64,000 nucleotides of DNA, taken from positions 64,555,521 to 64,619,520 of the forward strand of contig CM076847.1 in NCBI GenBank assembly GCA_039519185.1, given 5' to 3'. Made by a program: the position numbers and the translations under genes. This document shows, piece after piece, positions 10,155 to 22,554 of this stretch. This DNA comes from Astragalus membranaceus (Eukaryota > Streptophyta > Magnoliopsida > Fabales > Fabaceae). Each line of letters begins with the position of its first letter. Positions within the stretch are counted from its first letter, which is position 1. The notes beneath the pieces were generated by a model. That model was not told the DNA's origin. It did no database searches and saw nothing but the letters and a program-made list of their open reading frames with translations.

Positions 10155-12507
10155 TGTAACAGCCCGAAAATAGTAGATTAATTTTCTAGTTAATTAAATG
10201 AGGTTTAGGTGGTAGGAGATAATTAATTAATTGATTTAATTAATTATTTAGGGTTTTGAGTGTTAAATAAATAGAATTATTTATTTGGATAATTGGACCT
10301 AGGGTTAGGTTTAGATGGTGGTGGCGAGTTGAAGTGGATTAGGAGAAGCCCACGATTAGGTCATTAAGTGGAAGCCCATGTCCATTAAGCTAGGCGCCTA
10401 TATGATGCCAATCTTAGGGTTTGGTGATTCATTCCAACACTTTAGAAAAAATAGAGAGAGTGGGACGGCTTGGAGAGAGGAGAGGCGTGAAACCCTAAGA
10501 GAGAGATGAAAGAAGAAGGGCGCAAAACCCTAGTGGAAAAGAAGATGTGTACGGCCAAACCCTAGAGGAGAGAGAGAGGAAGATTTCGCATGCACCAAGG
10601 AGGGAGAGGAGGATCTTAGTTGCTGAATTTTGATGGTAGCTTGCTCACCAAGAGATAGGTGTTCTTCAATTAATAAGGTAAGGGGGCTCTCGTTCATAGT
10701 TAATAATTTATAAACCACGAAATCATGGGGATTAGGTGTTAGGAGTAGTTGTTTAATTTGGTTCATGAAATAGTTGAGTGATTGGGTGATCGTTTGATAT
10801 ATATGCGGCTGAATGGAATTGTTATGCGAATATTCAATTTATAAACCCGTGATTGTTGGTGTTAAGGTGAGCTACGAGAATTTAACACAATATGGGGTGT
10901 AGTAGGTGTTAATTGATGTGGAGATGTTTGGTTGTTAAATTGATATAATTGTGTTGCCATTTTATAAAATGTAGGTGTTGCTGTTTTGGTTTTATAGAAT
11001 GTATATGTTGCTGTTTTCGCTATTTTATAAATTAAAATAGGTGCTGTTTTTGTTGTCAAAATGTTGCTGTTTTCCAATTAAAATAGGTGCTGTTTTTGTT
11101 GTCAAAATGTTGCTGTTTTCCAATTAAAATAGGTGCTGTTTTTGTTGTCAAAATGTTGCTGTTTTCCAATTAAAATAGGTGCTGTTTTTGTTGTCAAAAT
11201 GTTGCTGTTTTCCAATTAAAATAGGTGCTGTTTTTGTTGTCAAAATGTTGCTGTTTTCCAATTAAAATGGGTGCTGTTTTTGTTGTCAAAATGTTGCTGT
11301 TTTCCAATTAAAATGGGTGCTGTTTTTGCTGTCAAAATGTTGCTGTTTTCCAATTAGATTATGTGCTGTTGCGGTTTCGTTAATGAAATATAAGCCGCTG
11401 TTTTCTTTGAAAATGACGTTTTGTTATTGAAACACGAGCTGCTGTTTTCTTTGAAAATTATGTGTTGCTTTCCCAATTGTAAAGGCGGTGTTTCTTTTAA
11501 ATTTTAAATGTGTTGTTAATCAATTCTAAATGTGTTGTTTTCTCAAACTCAAAAGGTGATGCTTCCTCCTAAATTATGAGTGTGACGTTTCCTTCTGGAT
11601 TTAAATGCGTTGTTACTAATAATGTAAAGGTGATGTCTATGATGATGTCGTGATGGGATTGTGATGTTTATGATGCATATTAATGGTGAATATATCTTGA
11701 TGATTGGTGAGTATATAAATTATTGGTGAGCAATATAAATACGTCATTTGGTGTTTTGGTGTCATGGTGCATAGTCATGGTGTCGCATGATCATATGCAT
11801 TACTGGTGAATAGGCCTCGGCCTCCTAAAATATTTTTGGTGTTTGGTGAATGCCCTCAAGGCAAATTTTGGTGATGGATCCACATGCATATGCCCAGTGG
11901 AGTTTTGGGTTGCATTTCATACATTGCATACACGTCCTGTGTTTGATTGCGTCTCCTTAAACTAATGGTGTAACTGTATTCTGGGTGTAACTGTATTTGG
12001 TGTGACGGTACTCGGTGTAACAGTATTCGGCGTAACTGGATTTGGTGTAACTGTATTGATGGCGTAGTTAAATTGATGGTATCCCTGGTGTGCCTATTAT
12101 ACTGTGTTTCTTGTTTTATCTATTATTATCTATGTATTGAGACTCACCCTACTGCGTCGTGTTGCCTCGTATGTCGGCAACCTGCAGGTGACGGTGACTG
12201 AAGGTGGTTAGAGATTCTTCTTCTAGTATGGTCGAGTCGGCTCTGATACGTAGCACTCGGGAGGGTTGTCCTTGTGTCTTTCCTTATGTGTTATGTATAT
12301 GCCTTTCTAAGTTGTAAACCTTTTGAAGTATGATTGCCAAGTTAAACCTTTTTATTTCCGCTGCATGTTTTTGAAAAGAAGTTAGTTATAATTAAAGTAC
12401 TCTGTTTGCGAAGTGGTTTTCCGGTTCGAAAAATGTGACACTCTTTTGGCGCGAAAAACTCTGATATTTTCTTAATAAACTGTTGGGTAGAAAAAGGGGG
12501 TGTTACA
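10155..12507 (+). mobile_element. Solo LTR with 5-bp TSD CCGTC
   Basis: 2,353 bp from TGTAACAGCCCG to GGGGGTGTTACA, flanked by CCGTC at 10150-10154 and 12508-12512. The uninterrupted site is visible in the right-edge LARD (GACGG at 63764-63768 on the + strand), confirming insertion and later LTR-LTR recombination. Its ends resemble the LTR at 58785, suggesting a related family. No coding capacity. Confidence 0.95.
11064..11362 (+). repeat. 46-bp tandem repeat in the solo LTR
   Basis: Units beginning TTGCTGTTTTCC start at 11064, 11110, 11156, 11202, 11248, 11294 and 11340, exactly 46 bp apart. Each holds CCAATTAAAAT and GGTGCTGTTTTTG. The first copies are almost identical, so the expansion looks recent. 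Confidence 0.92.
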
Positions 12508-12740
12508 CCGTCCCTCCTACTTGTTCAGCCAGGTAACTTCAAGCAGTAATAATCAGACTCACTCTCTACTCCGCTGCGCTACTCTGATAAACTAGCTCGC
12601 ATTCTACCTCACTCATCTACCCTTAGGGATAACAAAATACATCAATCATCACAGCATCACAACGAAACTCACCGGGAGCACAACAGTCGTACCAAAAGCC
12701 TCATAATTTAGCAACATGACAACAACATCAACGAACAACT

Positions 12741-12980
12741 TTGCCACTCAGGCGACATCAACAATTAAAATTGCCACTCAGGCGACATCCACGACCAAAA
12801 TTGCCACTCAGGCGACATCAACAACTAAAATTGCCACTCAGGCGACATCAACAATTACAATTGCCACTCAGGCGACATCAGCAACTACAATTGCCACTCA
12901 GGCGACATCAACAACTACAATTGCCACTCATGCGACATCAGCAACTACAATTGTCACTCAGGCGACATCAACAACTACAA
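12741..12980 (-). repeat. 30-bp tandem repeat in the LARD internal region
   Basis: Eight units with GCCACTCAGGCGACATC, starting every 30 bp from 12741 to 12951. Because 30 is a multiple of 3 they create a long artefactual threonine/alanine-rich frame. The homologous part of the right-edge LARD (about 63095-63120) has a single unit. Confidence 0.9.
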
Positions 12981-14870
12981 ACCAACACCGAAGCAACATC
13001 ATCAATAACAATATAGCTTGGGCCATTCGGCGGTACCCAAGACAACACCAAAACATCAACATTATTAACGAGGCAACCACAAGCAACAGCAAAGCAACAA
13101 TGCGGAGGAAACTCCGGGACCAACAATCAATAACACATCACAACTTCGGGCACCAAAGCGCCGACACTGCAACAACAACTTGGGGCTCTAAGCCACCGAC
13201 AACACGACAACAATTTAATCCGACCGGCACCCCTAGAAATCAACGACACCAGAAATAGTCAATTTTGCCTTGAAATTAGAATATTCAGTTAGGCCTCTGA
13301 ATAAGCTTTCCGAAACATTTTAGTTTACTCAAATCGGACTCCTGGTTCAAAAGATATTGCAAAAACAGTCTTTCCGTTACAGTGACAGTACAAACTAAGC
13401 AACGCAGGAAATTCTAGCACTCACACATAAACTTCAACAATTTATTTACCCTATCAAACGACATCGGAATTCAGCAAACAACCCCTCTACGGAAAACTTA
13501 CGGAGTCTAGTTTCTGGCTATATTTTTAGAATTTCAAAATGATGAGTCGAATAGCACAGTTTTCGCAAACAAGGCAGTAGGTCCAGAAAATGGGTCAGCG
13601 ACTGTGTCCAAAGTTGTGACTCTTCTACAATGCCCAAAACAAACCCAAATAACACGAAACTTCAGCCAAAACAGTAAATCATTTTGTCTAGTTTTCAAAG
13701 AAATTGGGTTCATTCGAAAAGGAGTTCATTTGAAAACACCACAATCAAAACATTGACCCTATGTCCAGACGGTCCCCCGAAATTTTACCCTAACTTGCGA
13801 AGCCCATAACTGGAGCTATACTACTCCAAATGCGACCAAACCAAAGCCAAAATGACCAGCGTTTAGTCTAGTTTCTAAAATTGTGTGCTACATAATTTAT
13901 CAATTCAGTAAAACAGTCCTAGTTTAGCCGAAAGTCAAACCTACTCAAAGTGCCTACACAGGGAGCCTAGCAACAAATTAAGCATCCAAGCAGTCATCAA
14001 TTCAGCCATCAAGCATAGTTTAGATTTCCCAATAATCATATACATTCAAACATCATTTCCTTCAAAATTCAACCTTTCTACTTGTAAAACCAACTAGTAC
14101 AATTCTCTAACTACCAAAAATACAGTTTAGCACATTCTCAAAAAATAATCAAATTCAACCTCATAGAGCAGCCAAGGTCCCATACATACTAATACATACT
14201 AATACACTTTTGCTCCCAAAGAAACCCAATGATAGTTTTCAAAATCGTGATCAAATCATTTTTGACAAGATTTTCAAAACCCACACCACCACAAGTCGCT
14301 ACTCCTTTTTAAAATAAAACCAATTAGAGAAAAAGGTCATTTTTCCAATTCCACAAAACTTCAACACCTACACTTCCTTCATTTAAAATCCTAAGTCCAA
14401 AATAATTCATTTCTTTCAATTTCTACAACAACAACACCTATGTTCCTTCGTTGAAGTAGATTTTATCACCAATATCAATTTCCAACCGTAAAATCGTCCA
14501 TTTGACTTTTCAAAAACAATTTCAGAAGCCCTTTTTCCTTTCAGACCACAATATCACCGAGCACAAGGCATTAGTGTTGCTCAAATGAAACGATTTTCAA
14601 AAACATCAATAATGAAACGGCAACATTAATCCTTAGAAACAACACAATATTTTCAGCTAACAGCAACAGTAGTGTAATGGTACAATAACCCGACTACGTA
14701 ACAATAAACAAACAGCAATGGCAATAACACAGTATTTACTTTGCAGCACAACAGTAACTTAATTTACAGAAGCAGCAATCACCAAAAGCACATAAGCACA
14801 ACAACAGGGTCAAAATAAAAGTCACAACCGAACGACACAGGGTTCACACGGAGCACAACATAGCAAACAG

Positions 14871-14938
14871 CACACAATACTAGTAGGGGCGTCTCCCCCA
14901 CTAGTTTACTTACCATTAGCAACTCTCGGCTTACCTGC
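14871..14938 (-). pseudogene. gag nucleocapsid relic, second LARD copy
   Basis: Same relic as at 7298-7365, with the same in-frame TAA before the GGDAP-like segment. The shared lesion shows the two internal copies descend from one already defective element. Confidence 0.6.
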
Positions 14939-15027
14939 AATACAAATATTGGTCAGCACTAAAAAGACAACAGTTGGTCGTACACCGACACAACGACTCG
15001 ACGACTTGGCCGGACGGACCAACCATT

Positions 15028-15039
15028 GCTCTGATACCA
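15028..15039 (-). other. Primer-binding site (initiator tRNA-Met)
   Basis: Minus-strand TGGTATCAGAGC, four nt (CTAA on the + strand) before the LTR that starts at 15044. Confidence 0.9.
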
Positions 15040-15043
15040 CTAA

Positions 15044-17573
15044 TGTAACACCCCTTTTTCTACCCGTTAATCTATTAGCGTAAAAATCAGAGTTCAAATT
15101 TTAGTTACATCACAAGGGATGTCACACTTACTTCGTTAAACATCACACACCAATTTGTTCGCTTTTCGAAAACATCCGTATAATATTTTCAAAACATTGT
15201 CGTCAATTAAAATACAACTTCACAGCGGAAAACCCAATAAGTGGATTCATAAAAGGCATTGCAACCATGCAAAGCTCACAATAGTAAAATCCAACAACAA
15301 CAATGGTCATAAATAACTTAAACAACGACATCCCACCCCTAGTGTTACATAATCAGAGCAGACGACCCGACTCAGCTAGTGAAGATACCTAAGCCTTCAC
15401 TCGAGATCACCTGCACGTTACCGCATAGGGGTAACATTCAAACAGAAGGGTGAGTCCAATTCAATTCATATAATAAATCATATGATAAATAATAAGTCAG
15501 GTCACAGCTCTAAATTAATCACATCACAATCATCGATCACATCACTACAATAACTCATAAATAATCACATCACAATCATCCATCACATCACTACAATAAC
15601 TCATCACTATGTCATGCAGGCATATGAAATGCAACCCACTCGCGGGCATATGCATGAGGTACCTTTTCACAAACGTCGCTTAGCCATTATGGCCTCATCA
15701 TCATTTAGCCACATGGGCCTCAAAACGTCACTGGGTTTATGCATATGGGGCATGAGACACTATGACATGCACCACTCACAAACACACAAATACACAACTA
15801 CTCAAATCATAGTCAACTATGTGACCCGTCACTTACCGGTTTGCTCACAAGAAGCACAGCACCTGTCAATTCACAACTTACACACAACGTCACTTGGCCT
15901 TTTAGACCTTAACATCACTTAGCCTTTCGGGCCTTAAACGTCACTGGGTTTGCATCGTCACTTACACATAAATATCATCAACTCAAACAATAGCCACTAA
16001 GGGCAAAACAGTCATTTAACTAGCCACTAAGGGCATCATCGTCGTTTACACCTCATTATCAATAATATTAGCCACTAGGGGCAAAACAGTCATTTACACG
16101 TCATTATAAATAATATTAGCCACTAGGGGCAAAACAGTCATTTACACGTCATTATAAATAATATTAGCCACTAGGGGCAAAACAGTCATTTACACGTCAT
16201 TATAAATAATATTAGCCACTAAGGGCAAAACAGTCATTTAACTAGCCACTAGGGGCGTCATCGTCAAAATCATCATTTTTGACATTACTTCGTTAAAACC
16301 ACTAGTCGTACGCAAAAGAGAATTTTTAAAGACACCCAACACATCTTTTCATTGTCACAGCAACGGTCACCGGGAACAGCCACTTGGGGCGCCCCAGCAA
16401 CCTTCAGAAATAATAAGTTTTTATTTTTAAAAATGGGACACGCAGATGGACAACTGAAAATGCTTCACAACGCTTTTTGAATCGTTCAAAACGGATGTCT
16501 GAGTCAAAAGATATAGCGAAAACAGTTTTCGAAAATATTTTGGGACATCCTGAAAACTGGCGCCATGGGCATCCAGCGCCCAGGCGCCTGGCGCCCAGCA
16601 AGGCGCAACACACACACACGGGCGCTCAGCGCCCAGCGCTGGCACCCAGCGCCTCAGCGCAACACGCAACGCAACACACACGGGCGCCCAGCGCCCAGCG
16701 CCTTGGCGCAACACAGGAACACGCGCACACGGGCGCTCAGCGCCCAGCGCTGGCACCCAGCGCCCAGCACACACGCACACAGCAACACGCCCATGGGCGC
16801 CCAGCGCCCAGCGCTGGCACCCAGCACCCAGACATCTTCAGCAACACGATTTTCGCACAATTTCACATACACATTGGTTTTTCTTCGAATTTCCACATGA
16901 CCAATCACAACCCAATTTCCCACAACTCACGAACACATGTAAAATCATCTAAATCACCTATCAAACATCAAAATTCAACAACATCCCAATCACAACCATG
17001 GCGCCCTAGGCGCCCATAACACCAAAAATAATAGATTTCGGCCACAACCATGAACATCACGCAATACATCCAAATCAAGAATAGGGATTTACAACACAAT
17101 CACGATCATGGTTAACTCTAGGCTATCACTACCTAAAACTTATCATAGGATCTATTATAGAAACTGCTAGGACATCCCCGTACCTCGAATTCGAAGAGTA
17201 GAAGCCTTAGAGATAGTCACGGACAGAACCCAGCAACAAGACCACGTTCCTCTTCTCTCCTTGGTTGCGCGACTTTCCTCTCTTCTTCTCCTCCCCTACG
17301 GCGCTCTCCTCCTCTCTTTCCCTCTCCTCAATTTCGCCCAAAAGCTAACACAAAACCCTAACTCACAAGACCCTTGTGTATTCGCCTATCACTTGGGTCA
17401 TGGGCTTGGGCTTTTCACTTAAGCCCAAGTCTAGCTAATTGGTGCCTCCATCTCCTAATACCACCTACACAATTTTTAATATAATTTCGCTTAATTAAAT
17501 TATATTCAATTAATTAAAATAAATCCCCAAATACTTAATTAAATAAATTAATTAAATATTTTAGGGTGTTACA
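15044..17573 (-). mobile_element. LARD-like element LTR (right, 5' LTR)
   Basis: 2,530 bp, TGTAACACCCC to GTGTTACA. It is followed directly by U5-array sequence starting TTCATCGATGTGGG, so this edge lies 5 nt from a U5 USE. The left TSD partner was lost with the truncated left end. It has the same 48-bp and GC-rich repeats as 7471-10007. Confidence 0.9.
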
Positions 17574-18062
17574 TTCATCGATGTGGGACTTAAGTAGAAA
17601 CATATGTATGCGCCTAAACCCACTCACCTGAGCCTTCTCTTTCTCCTCATCCTTCTTAACCCACCCATTACATTATGACTGCTAAGTCTTTTCTTCTCAC
17701 TTCCATATTTTTCAACATTTCAATACTTGCAATAAATAGACTTAAAGTCCTAAGGGTTAGCACACATTTTTCCTTAAAAATATGGCACAAACCCTTACAA
17801 ACATTAGCCGAAAATTGAGATTCTGATAAATCTTCTTGTCATGTTTCACATATATATGTTATATGAATGTAGAGACTATATTATTTATTGGTTGCAGTAC
17901 CATCTTGTACGTAGTTTTCAATTTTCAATCTATTTTTCGATAAGAATGTATAAAAATTATGATTAATCTAAGTCAAGTATACTATTTTGTTTTGTAAAAA
18001 AATAAATCAAAACACACAGGTTTGTCCACTATCATAATAGTAAGAGACTTTGAACTAGCCTT

Positions 18063-18190
18063 GCAAAGTCCTCAATAAAGTGAACACTTTCAAAAAGTAG
18101 TGTATGCCACTTGTAGTGAAGAATACACGGTATTCTTTTGGCAAAGGCGAAAGAATAGTTCGCTATGTGCATATCACATGGCTCCGTGAT
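18063..18190 (-). pseudogene. U5: U5 snRNA-like copy 1 (class A, loop I altered)
   Basis: Full-length 128-nt U5-like sequence with TATA, an intact USE (at about 18252) and a 3' box. Loop I reads GCCUUUGCCAAAAG instead of GCCUUUUACUAAAG. This loop aligns exons in U5 snRNP, so the product is probably non-functional. Copy 16 carries the same UUGCC change. Confidence 0.75.
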
Positions 18191-18736
18191 TTGTTTAGGG
18201 AGAGGTCCTTCATTTTTATAGCCTAAGCATATTGTTTTTGTGTTATCTTCATCGATGTGGGACTTAAATAGAAACATATGTATGCGCCCAAACCCACTCA
18301 CCTGAGCCTTCTCTTTCTCCTCATCCTTCTTCACCCACCCATTACGTTATGACCGCTAAGTCTTTTCTTCACACTTCCATATTTTTCAACATTTCAATTC
18401 TTGCAACAAATAGACTTAAAGTCCAAAGATTTAGCACACATTTTTCCTTAACAAAATGGCACAAACCCTTACAAACATTAGCTGAAAATTGAGATTCTGA
18501 TAAATCTTCTTGTCATGTTTCACTTATATATGCTATATGTATGTAGATACTATATTATTTATTGGTTGCATTACCATCTTGTACCTAGTTTTCATTTTTC
18601 AAACTATTTTTCTATATGAATGTATAAACATCATGATTATTCTAAGTCAAGTATACTATTTTGTTTTTTAAAAAAAAAAATCACAACATATAGTTTTGTC
18701 CACTATCATAATAGTAAGAAACTTTGAACTAGCCTT

Positions 18737-18864
18737 GCCAAGTCCCCAATGAAGAGAACTCTTTCAAAAAGTAGTGTATGCCACTTGTAGTGAAGAACAC
18801 ACGGTATTCTTTAGTAAAAGGGGAAAGAATAGTTCGCTATGTGCTCATCACATGGCTCCGTGAT
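18737..18864 (-). pseudogene. U5: U5 snRNA-like copy 2 (class A, one loop I change)
   Basis: Full length. TATA present; USE variant GTCCCACGTCG. The loop I flank is CUUUCCCC instead of CUUUCGCC, one substitution. Sm-like ACUUUUUGA and 3' box AGTTCAA intact. Confidence 0.7.
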
Positions 18865-19338
18865 TTGTTTAGCGAGAGGTCCTTCATTTTTATAGCCTAA
18901 GCAACTTGTTTTTGTGCATTCTTCATCGACGTGGGACTTAAGTAGAAACATATGTATGCGCCCAAACCCACTCACCTGAGCCTTCTCTTTCTCCTCATCC
19001 TTCTTCACCCACCCATTACATTATGATTGCTAAGTCTTTTCTTCTCACTTCCATATTTTTCAACAGTTCAATACATGCAATAAATAGACTTAAAGTCCTA
19101 AGGGTGAGCACACATTTTTCCTTAAAAAAATGCACAAACTCTTGCTAACATTATCTGAAAATTGAGCTTCTGATAAATTTTCTTGTCATGTTTCACTTAT
19201 ATATCCTATATGAATGTAGAGACTATATAACTTATTGGTTGTGGTTCCATTTTGTACCTAGTTTTCAATTTTCATACTTTTTTCCTATATGAATGTATAA
19301 ACATCATGATTAATTGTAAGAAACTTTGAACTAGCCTT

Positions 19339-19466
19339 GCAGAGTTCTCAATGAAGAGATCTTGTTCCACAAGTAGTGTATGCCACATGTAGTGAAGAAC
19401 ACATGGTATTCTTTAGTAAAAGGCGAAAGAATGGTTCGCTATATGCTCATCACATGGCTCTGTGAT
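19339..19466 (-). pseudogene. U5: U5 snRNA-like copy 3 (class B, no USE)
   Basis: Full length with intact loop I, but the USE is deleted and the Sm-like site is changed to ACUUGUGG. The unit is only 561 bp because about 70 bp of spacer beyond the 3' box is also missing. Confidence 0.75.
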
Positions 19467-19971
19467 TTGTTCAGCGAGAGGTCCTTCATTTTTATAGCCT
19501 AAGTAGAAACATATGTAAGCGCCCAAACCCACTCACTTGAGCCTTCTCTTTTTCTATATCCTTCTTTACCCACGCATTACGTTTATACTGCTAAGACTTT
19601 TCTTCTCACATCCATATTTTTCAAAATTTCAATACATGCAATAAAGAGACTTAAAGTCCAAAGGGGGAGCACACATTTTTCCTTAAAAAAATGGCACAAA
19701 CCCTTACAAACATTAGCTGAAAATTGAGATTCTAATAAATCTTCTTGTCATGTTTCACATATATATGCTATATGAATGTAGAGACTATATTATTTATTGG
19801 TTGCAGTACCATCTTGTACCCAGTTTTCAATTTTCAAACTATTTTTCTATATGAATGTATAAACATCATGATTATTCTAAGTCAAGTATACTATTTTGTT
19901 TTGTAAAAATAAAAATCACAACATACAGTTTTGTCCACTATCATAATAGTAAGAAACTTTGAACTAGCCTT

Positions 19972-20099
19972 GCCAAGTCCTCAATGAAGAGAACGCTTTC
20001 AAAAAGTAGTGTATGCCACTTGTAGTGAAGAACACACGATATTCTTTAGTAAAAGGCGAAAGAATAGTTCGGTATATGCTCATCACATGGCTCCGTGAT
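19972..20099 (-). ncRNA. U5: U5 snRNA-like copy 4 (class A, TATA variant)
   Basis: Full length, loop I, Sm-like site, 3' box and USE intact. The TATA box reads TACAAAAA instead of TATAAAAA, which may weaken transcription. Confidence 0.7.
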
Positions 20100-20641
20100 T
20101 TGTTTAGCGAGAGGTCCTTCATTTTTGTAGCCTACGCAAATTGTTTTTGTGTATTCTTCATCGATGTGGGACTAAGTAGAAACATATATATGCTCCCAAA
20201 CCCACTCACCTGGCCTTCTTTTTCTCCTCACGCTTCTTCACCCACTCATTAAGTTATGACTGCTAAGTCTTTCCTTCTCACTTCCATATTTTTCAACATT
20301 TCAATATATGCAATAAATAGACTTAAAGTCCTAAGGGTGAGCACACATTTTTCCTTAAAAAAATGCACAAACTCTTACTAACATTATCTGAAAATTGAGC
20401 TTCTGATAAATTTTCTTATCGTGTTTCACTTATATATCCTATTTGAATGTAGGGACTATATAACTTATTGGTTGCGGTTCCATTTTGTACCTAGTTTTCA
20501 ATTTTCATACTTTTTTCCTATATGAATGTATAATCACCATGATTATTCTAAGTCAAGTATACTATTTTGTCCTATCTAAAAAAAGTCAAAACATACAGTT
20601 TTGTCCAATATCTTAATTGTAAGAAACTTTGAACTAGCCTT

Positions 20642-20769
20642 GTAGAGATATCAATGAGGAGAACTTGTTCAAAAAGTAGTGTATGCCACATGTAGTGAAG
20701 AACACACGGTATTCTTTAGTAAAAGGAGAAAGAATGGTTCGCTATATGCTCATCACATGGCTCTACGAT
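20642..20769 (-). pseudogene. U5: U5 snRNA-like copy 5 (class B, no USE)
   Basis: Full length; USE deleted. Loop I flank CUUUCUCC (one substitution). The 5' terminal segment is also altered (CGTAGAG on the minus strand). Confidence 0.75.
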
Positions 20770-21274
20770 TTGTTCAGCGAGAGGTCCTTCATTTTTATAG
20801 CCTAAGTTGAAACATATGTATGCGCCCAAACCCACTCACCTGAGCCTTCCCTTTCTCCTTATCCTTCTTCACCCACGCATTACGTTTATACTGCTAAGAC
20901 TTTTCTTCTCACTTCCATATTTTTCAACATTTCAATACATGCAATAAAGAGACTTAAAGTCCTAAGGGTGAGCACACATTTTTCCTTAAAAAATATGGCA
21001 CAAACTCTTACTAACATTAGCTGAAAATTGAGCTTCTGATAAATCTCCTTGTCATGTTTCACTTATATATCCTATATGAATGTAGAGACTATATAACTTA
21101 TTGGTTGCAGTTCCATTTTGTACCTAGTTTTCAATTTTCATACTTTTTTGCTATATGAATGTATAAACATCATGATTATTCTAAGTCAAGTATACTATTT
21201 TGTCTTGTCTAAAAAAAGTCAAAAGATACAGTTTTGTCCAATATCATAATAGGAAGAAACATTGAATTAGCCTT

Positions 21275-21402
21275 GTAGAGTCCTCAATGAAGAGAACTCT
21301 TTCCAAAAGTCGCGTATGCCACTTGTAGTGAAGAGCACACGGTATTCTTTAGTAAAAGGCGAAAGAATAGTTCGCTATGTGCTCATCACATGGCTCCGTG
21401 AT
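21275..21402 (-). ncRNA. U5: U5 snRNA-like copy 6 (class A, weak signals)
   Basis: Full length with intact loop I and USE. TATA is TATAGAAA, the Sm-like site ACUUUUGG, and the 3' box AATTCAA instead of AGTTCAA. Expression and maturation are doubtful. Confidence 0.65.
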
Positions 21403-21946
21403 TTGTTTAGGGAGAGGTCCTTCATTTCTATAGCCTATGCAAATTGTTTTTGTGTATTATTCATCGATGTGGGACTTAAGTAGAAACACATGTATGCGCC
21501 CAAACCCACTCACCTGAGCCTTCTCTTTCTCCTCATCCTTCTTCACCCACCCATTACATTATGACTGCTAAGTCTTTTCTTCTCACTTCCATATTTTTCA
21601 ACATTTCAATACATGCAATAAATAGACTTAAAGTCCTAAGGGTGAGCACACATTTTTCCTTAAAAAAATGCACAAACTCTTACTAACATTATCTGAAAAT
21701 TGAGCTTCTGATAAATTTTCTTGTCATGTTTCACTTTTATATCCTATATGAATGTAGAGATTATATAACTTATTGGTTGTGGTTCCATTTTGTACCTAGT
21801 TTTCAATTTTCATACTTTTTTCCTATTTGAATGTATAAACATCATGATTATTCTAAGTGAAGTATACTATTTTGTTGTGTCTAAAAAAAGTCAAAACATA
21901 CAGTTTTGTCCAATATCTTAATTGTAAGAAACTTTGAACTAGCCTT

Positions 21947-22074
21947 GCAGAGTTCTCAATGAAGAGAACTTGTTCAAAAAGTAGTGTATGCCACATGTAG
22001 TGAAGAACACACGGTATTCTTTAGTGAAAGGCGAAAGAATGGTTCGCTATATGCTCATCACATGGCTCTGTGAT
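21947..22074 (-). pseudogene. U5: U5 snRNA-like copy 7 (class B, no USE)
   Basis: Full length; USE deleted. Loop I GCCUUUCACUAAAG (one substitution). Sm-like site and 3' box intact. Copy 22 is its counterpart in the second higher-order repeat. Confidence 0.75.
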
Positions 22075-22503
22075 TTGTTCAGCGAGAGGTCCTTCATTTT
22101 TATAGCCTAAGTAGAAACATATGTATGCGCCCAAACCCACTCACTTGAGCCTTCTCTTCTTCTATATCCTTCTTCACCCACGCATTACGTTTATACTGCT
22201 AAGACTTTTCTTCTCACTTCCATATTTTTCAACATTTCAATACATGCAATAAAGAGACTTAAAGTCCAAAGGGTGAGCACATATTTTTCCTTAAAAAAAT
22301 GGCACAAACCCTTACAAACATTAGCTGAAAATTGAGATTCTGATAAATCTTCTTGTCATGTTTCACATATATATGCTATATGAATGTAGAGACTATATTA
22401 TTTATTGGTTGCAGTACCATCTTGTACCTAGTTTTCAATTTTCAAACTATTTTTCTATATGAATGTATAAACATCATAATTATTCTAAGTCAAGTATTAT
22501 TCA

Positions 22504-22554
22504 TTTCTATAGCCTATGCAACTTGTTTTTGTGTATTATTCATCGATGTGGGAC
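22504..22554 (-). promoter_or_regulatory. Orphan U5-type promoter (USE plus TATA variant), gene deleted
   Basis: USE GTCCCACATCG at 22544-22554 and TATAGAAA at 22504-22511, 32 nt apart, but the U5 sequence that should follow is deleted. The promoter is joined to spacer at CAAGTATT. The unit is 448 bp. If active it would transcribe spacer. Confidence 0.8.

Larger units (their letters stand above)
10008..15043 (-). mobile_element. LARD-like internal region, complete but split by a solo LTR
   Basis: Internal region of about 2.68 kb after subtracting the 2,353-bp solo LTR and one 5-bp TSD copy. It runs from the PPT at 10008 to the PBS at 15028-15039. It is homologous in inverted orientation to 61009-63909. 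Near the PPT it has a short pol-tail-like stretch, and near 14871-14938 a gag relic. It encodes no RT, integrase or protease, so it would need proteins supplied in trans. Confidence 0.85.

Noticed and set aside
10530..11077. Short minus-strand frames in the solo LTR
   Set aside because: AT-rich chance frames in an LTR with no recognisable domain.
12716..13258. A 180-codon threonine/alanine repeat frame
   Set aside because: Product of a 30-bp tandem repeat in non-coding LARD sequence; not kept in the homologous LARD copies.
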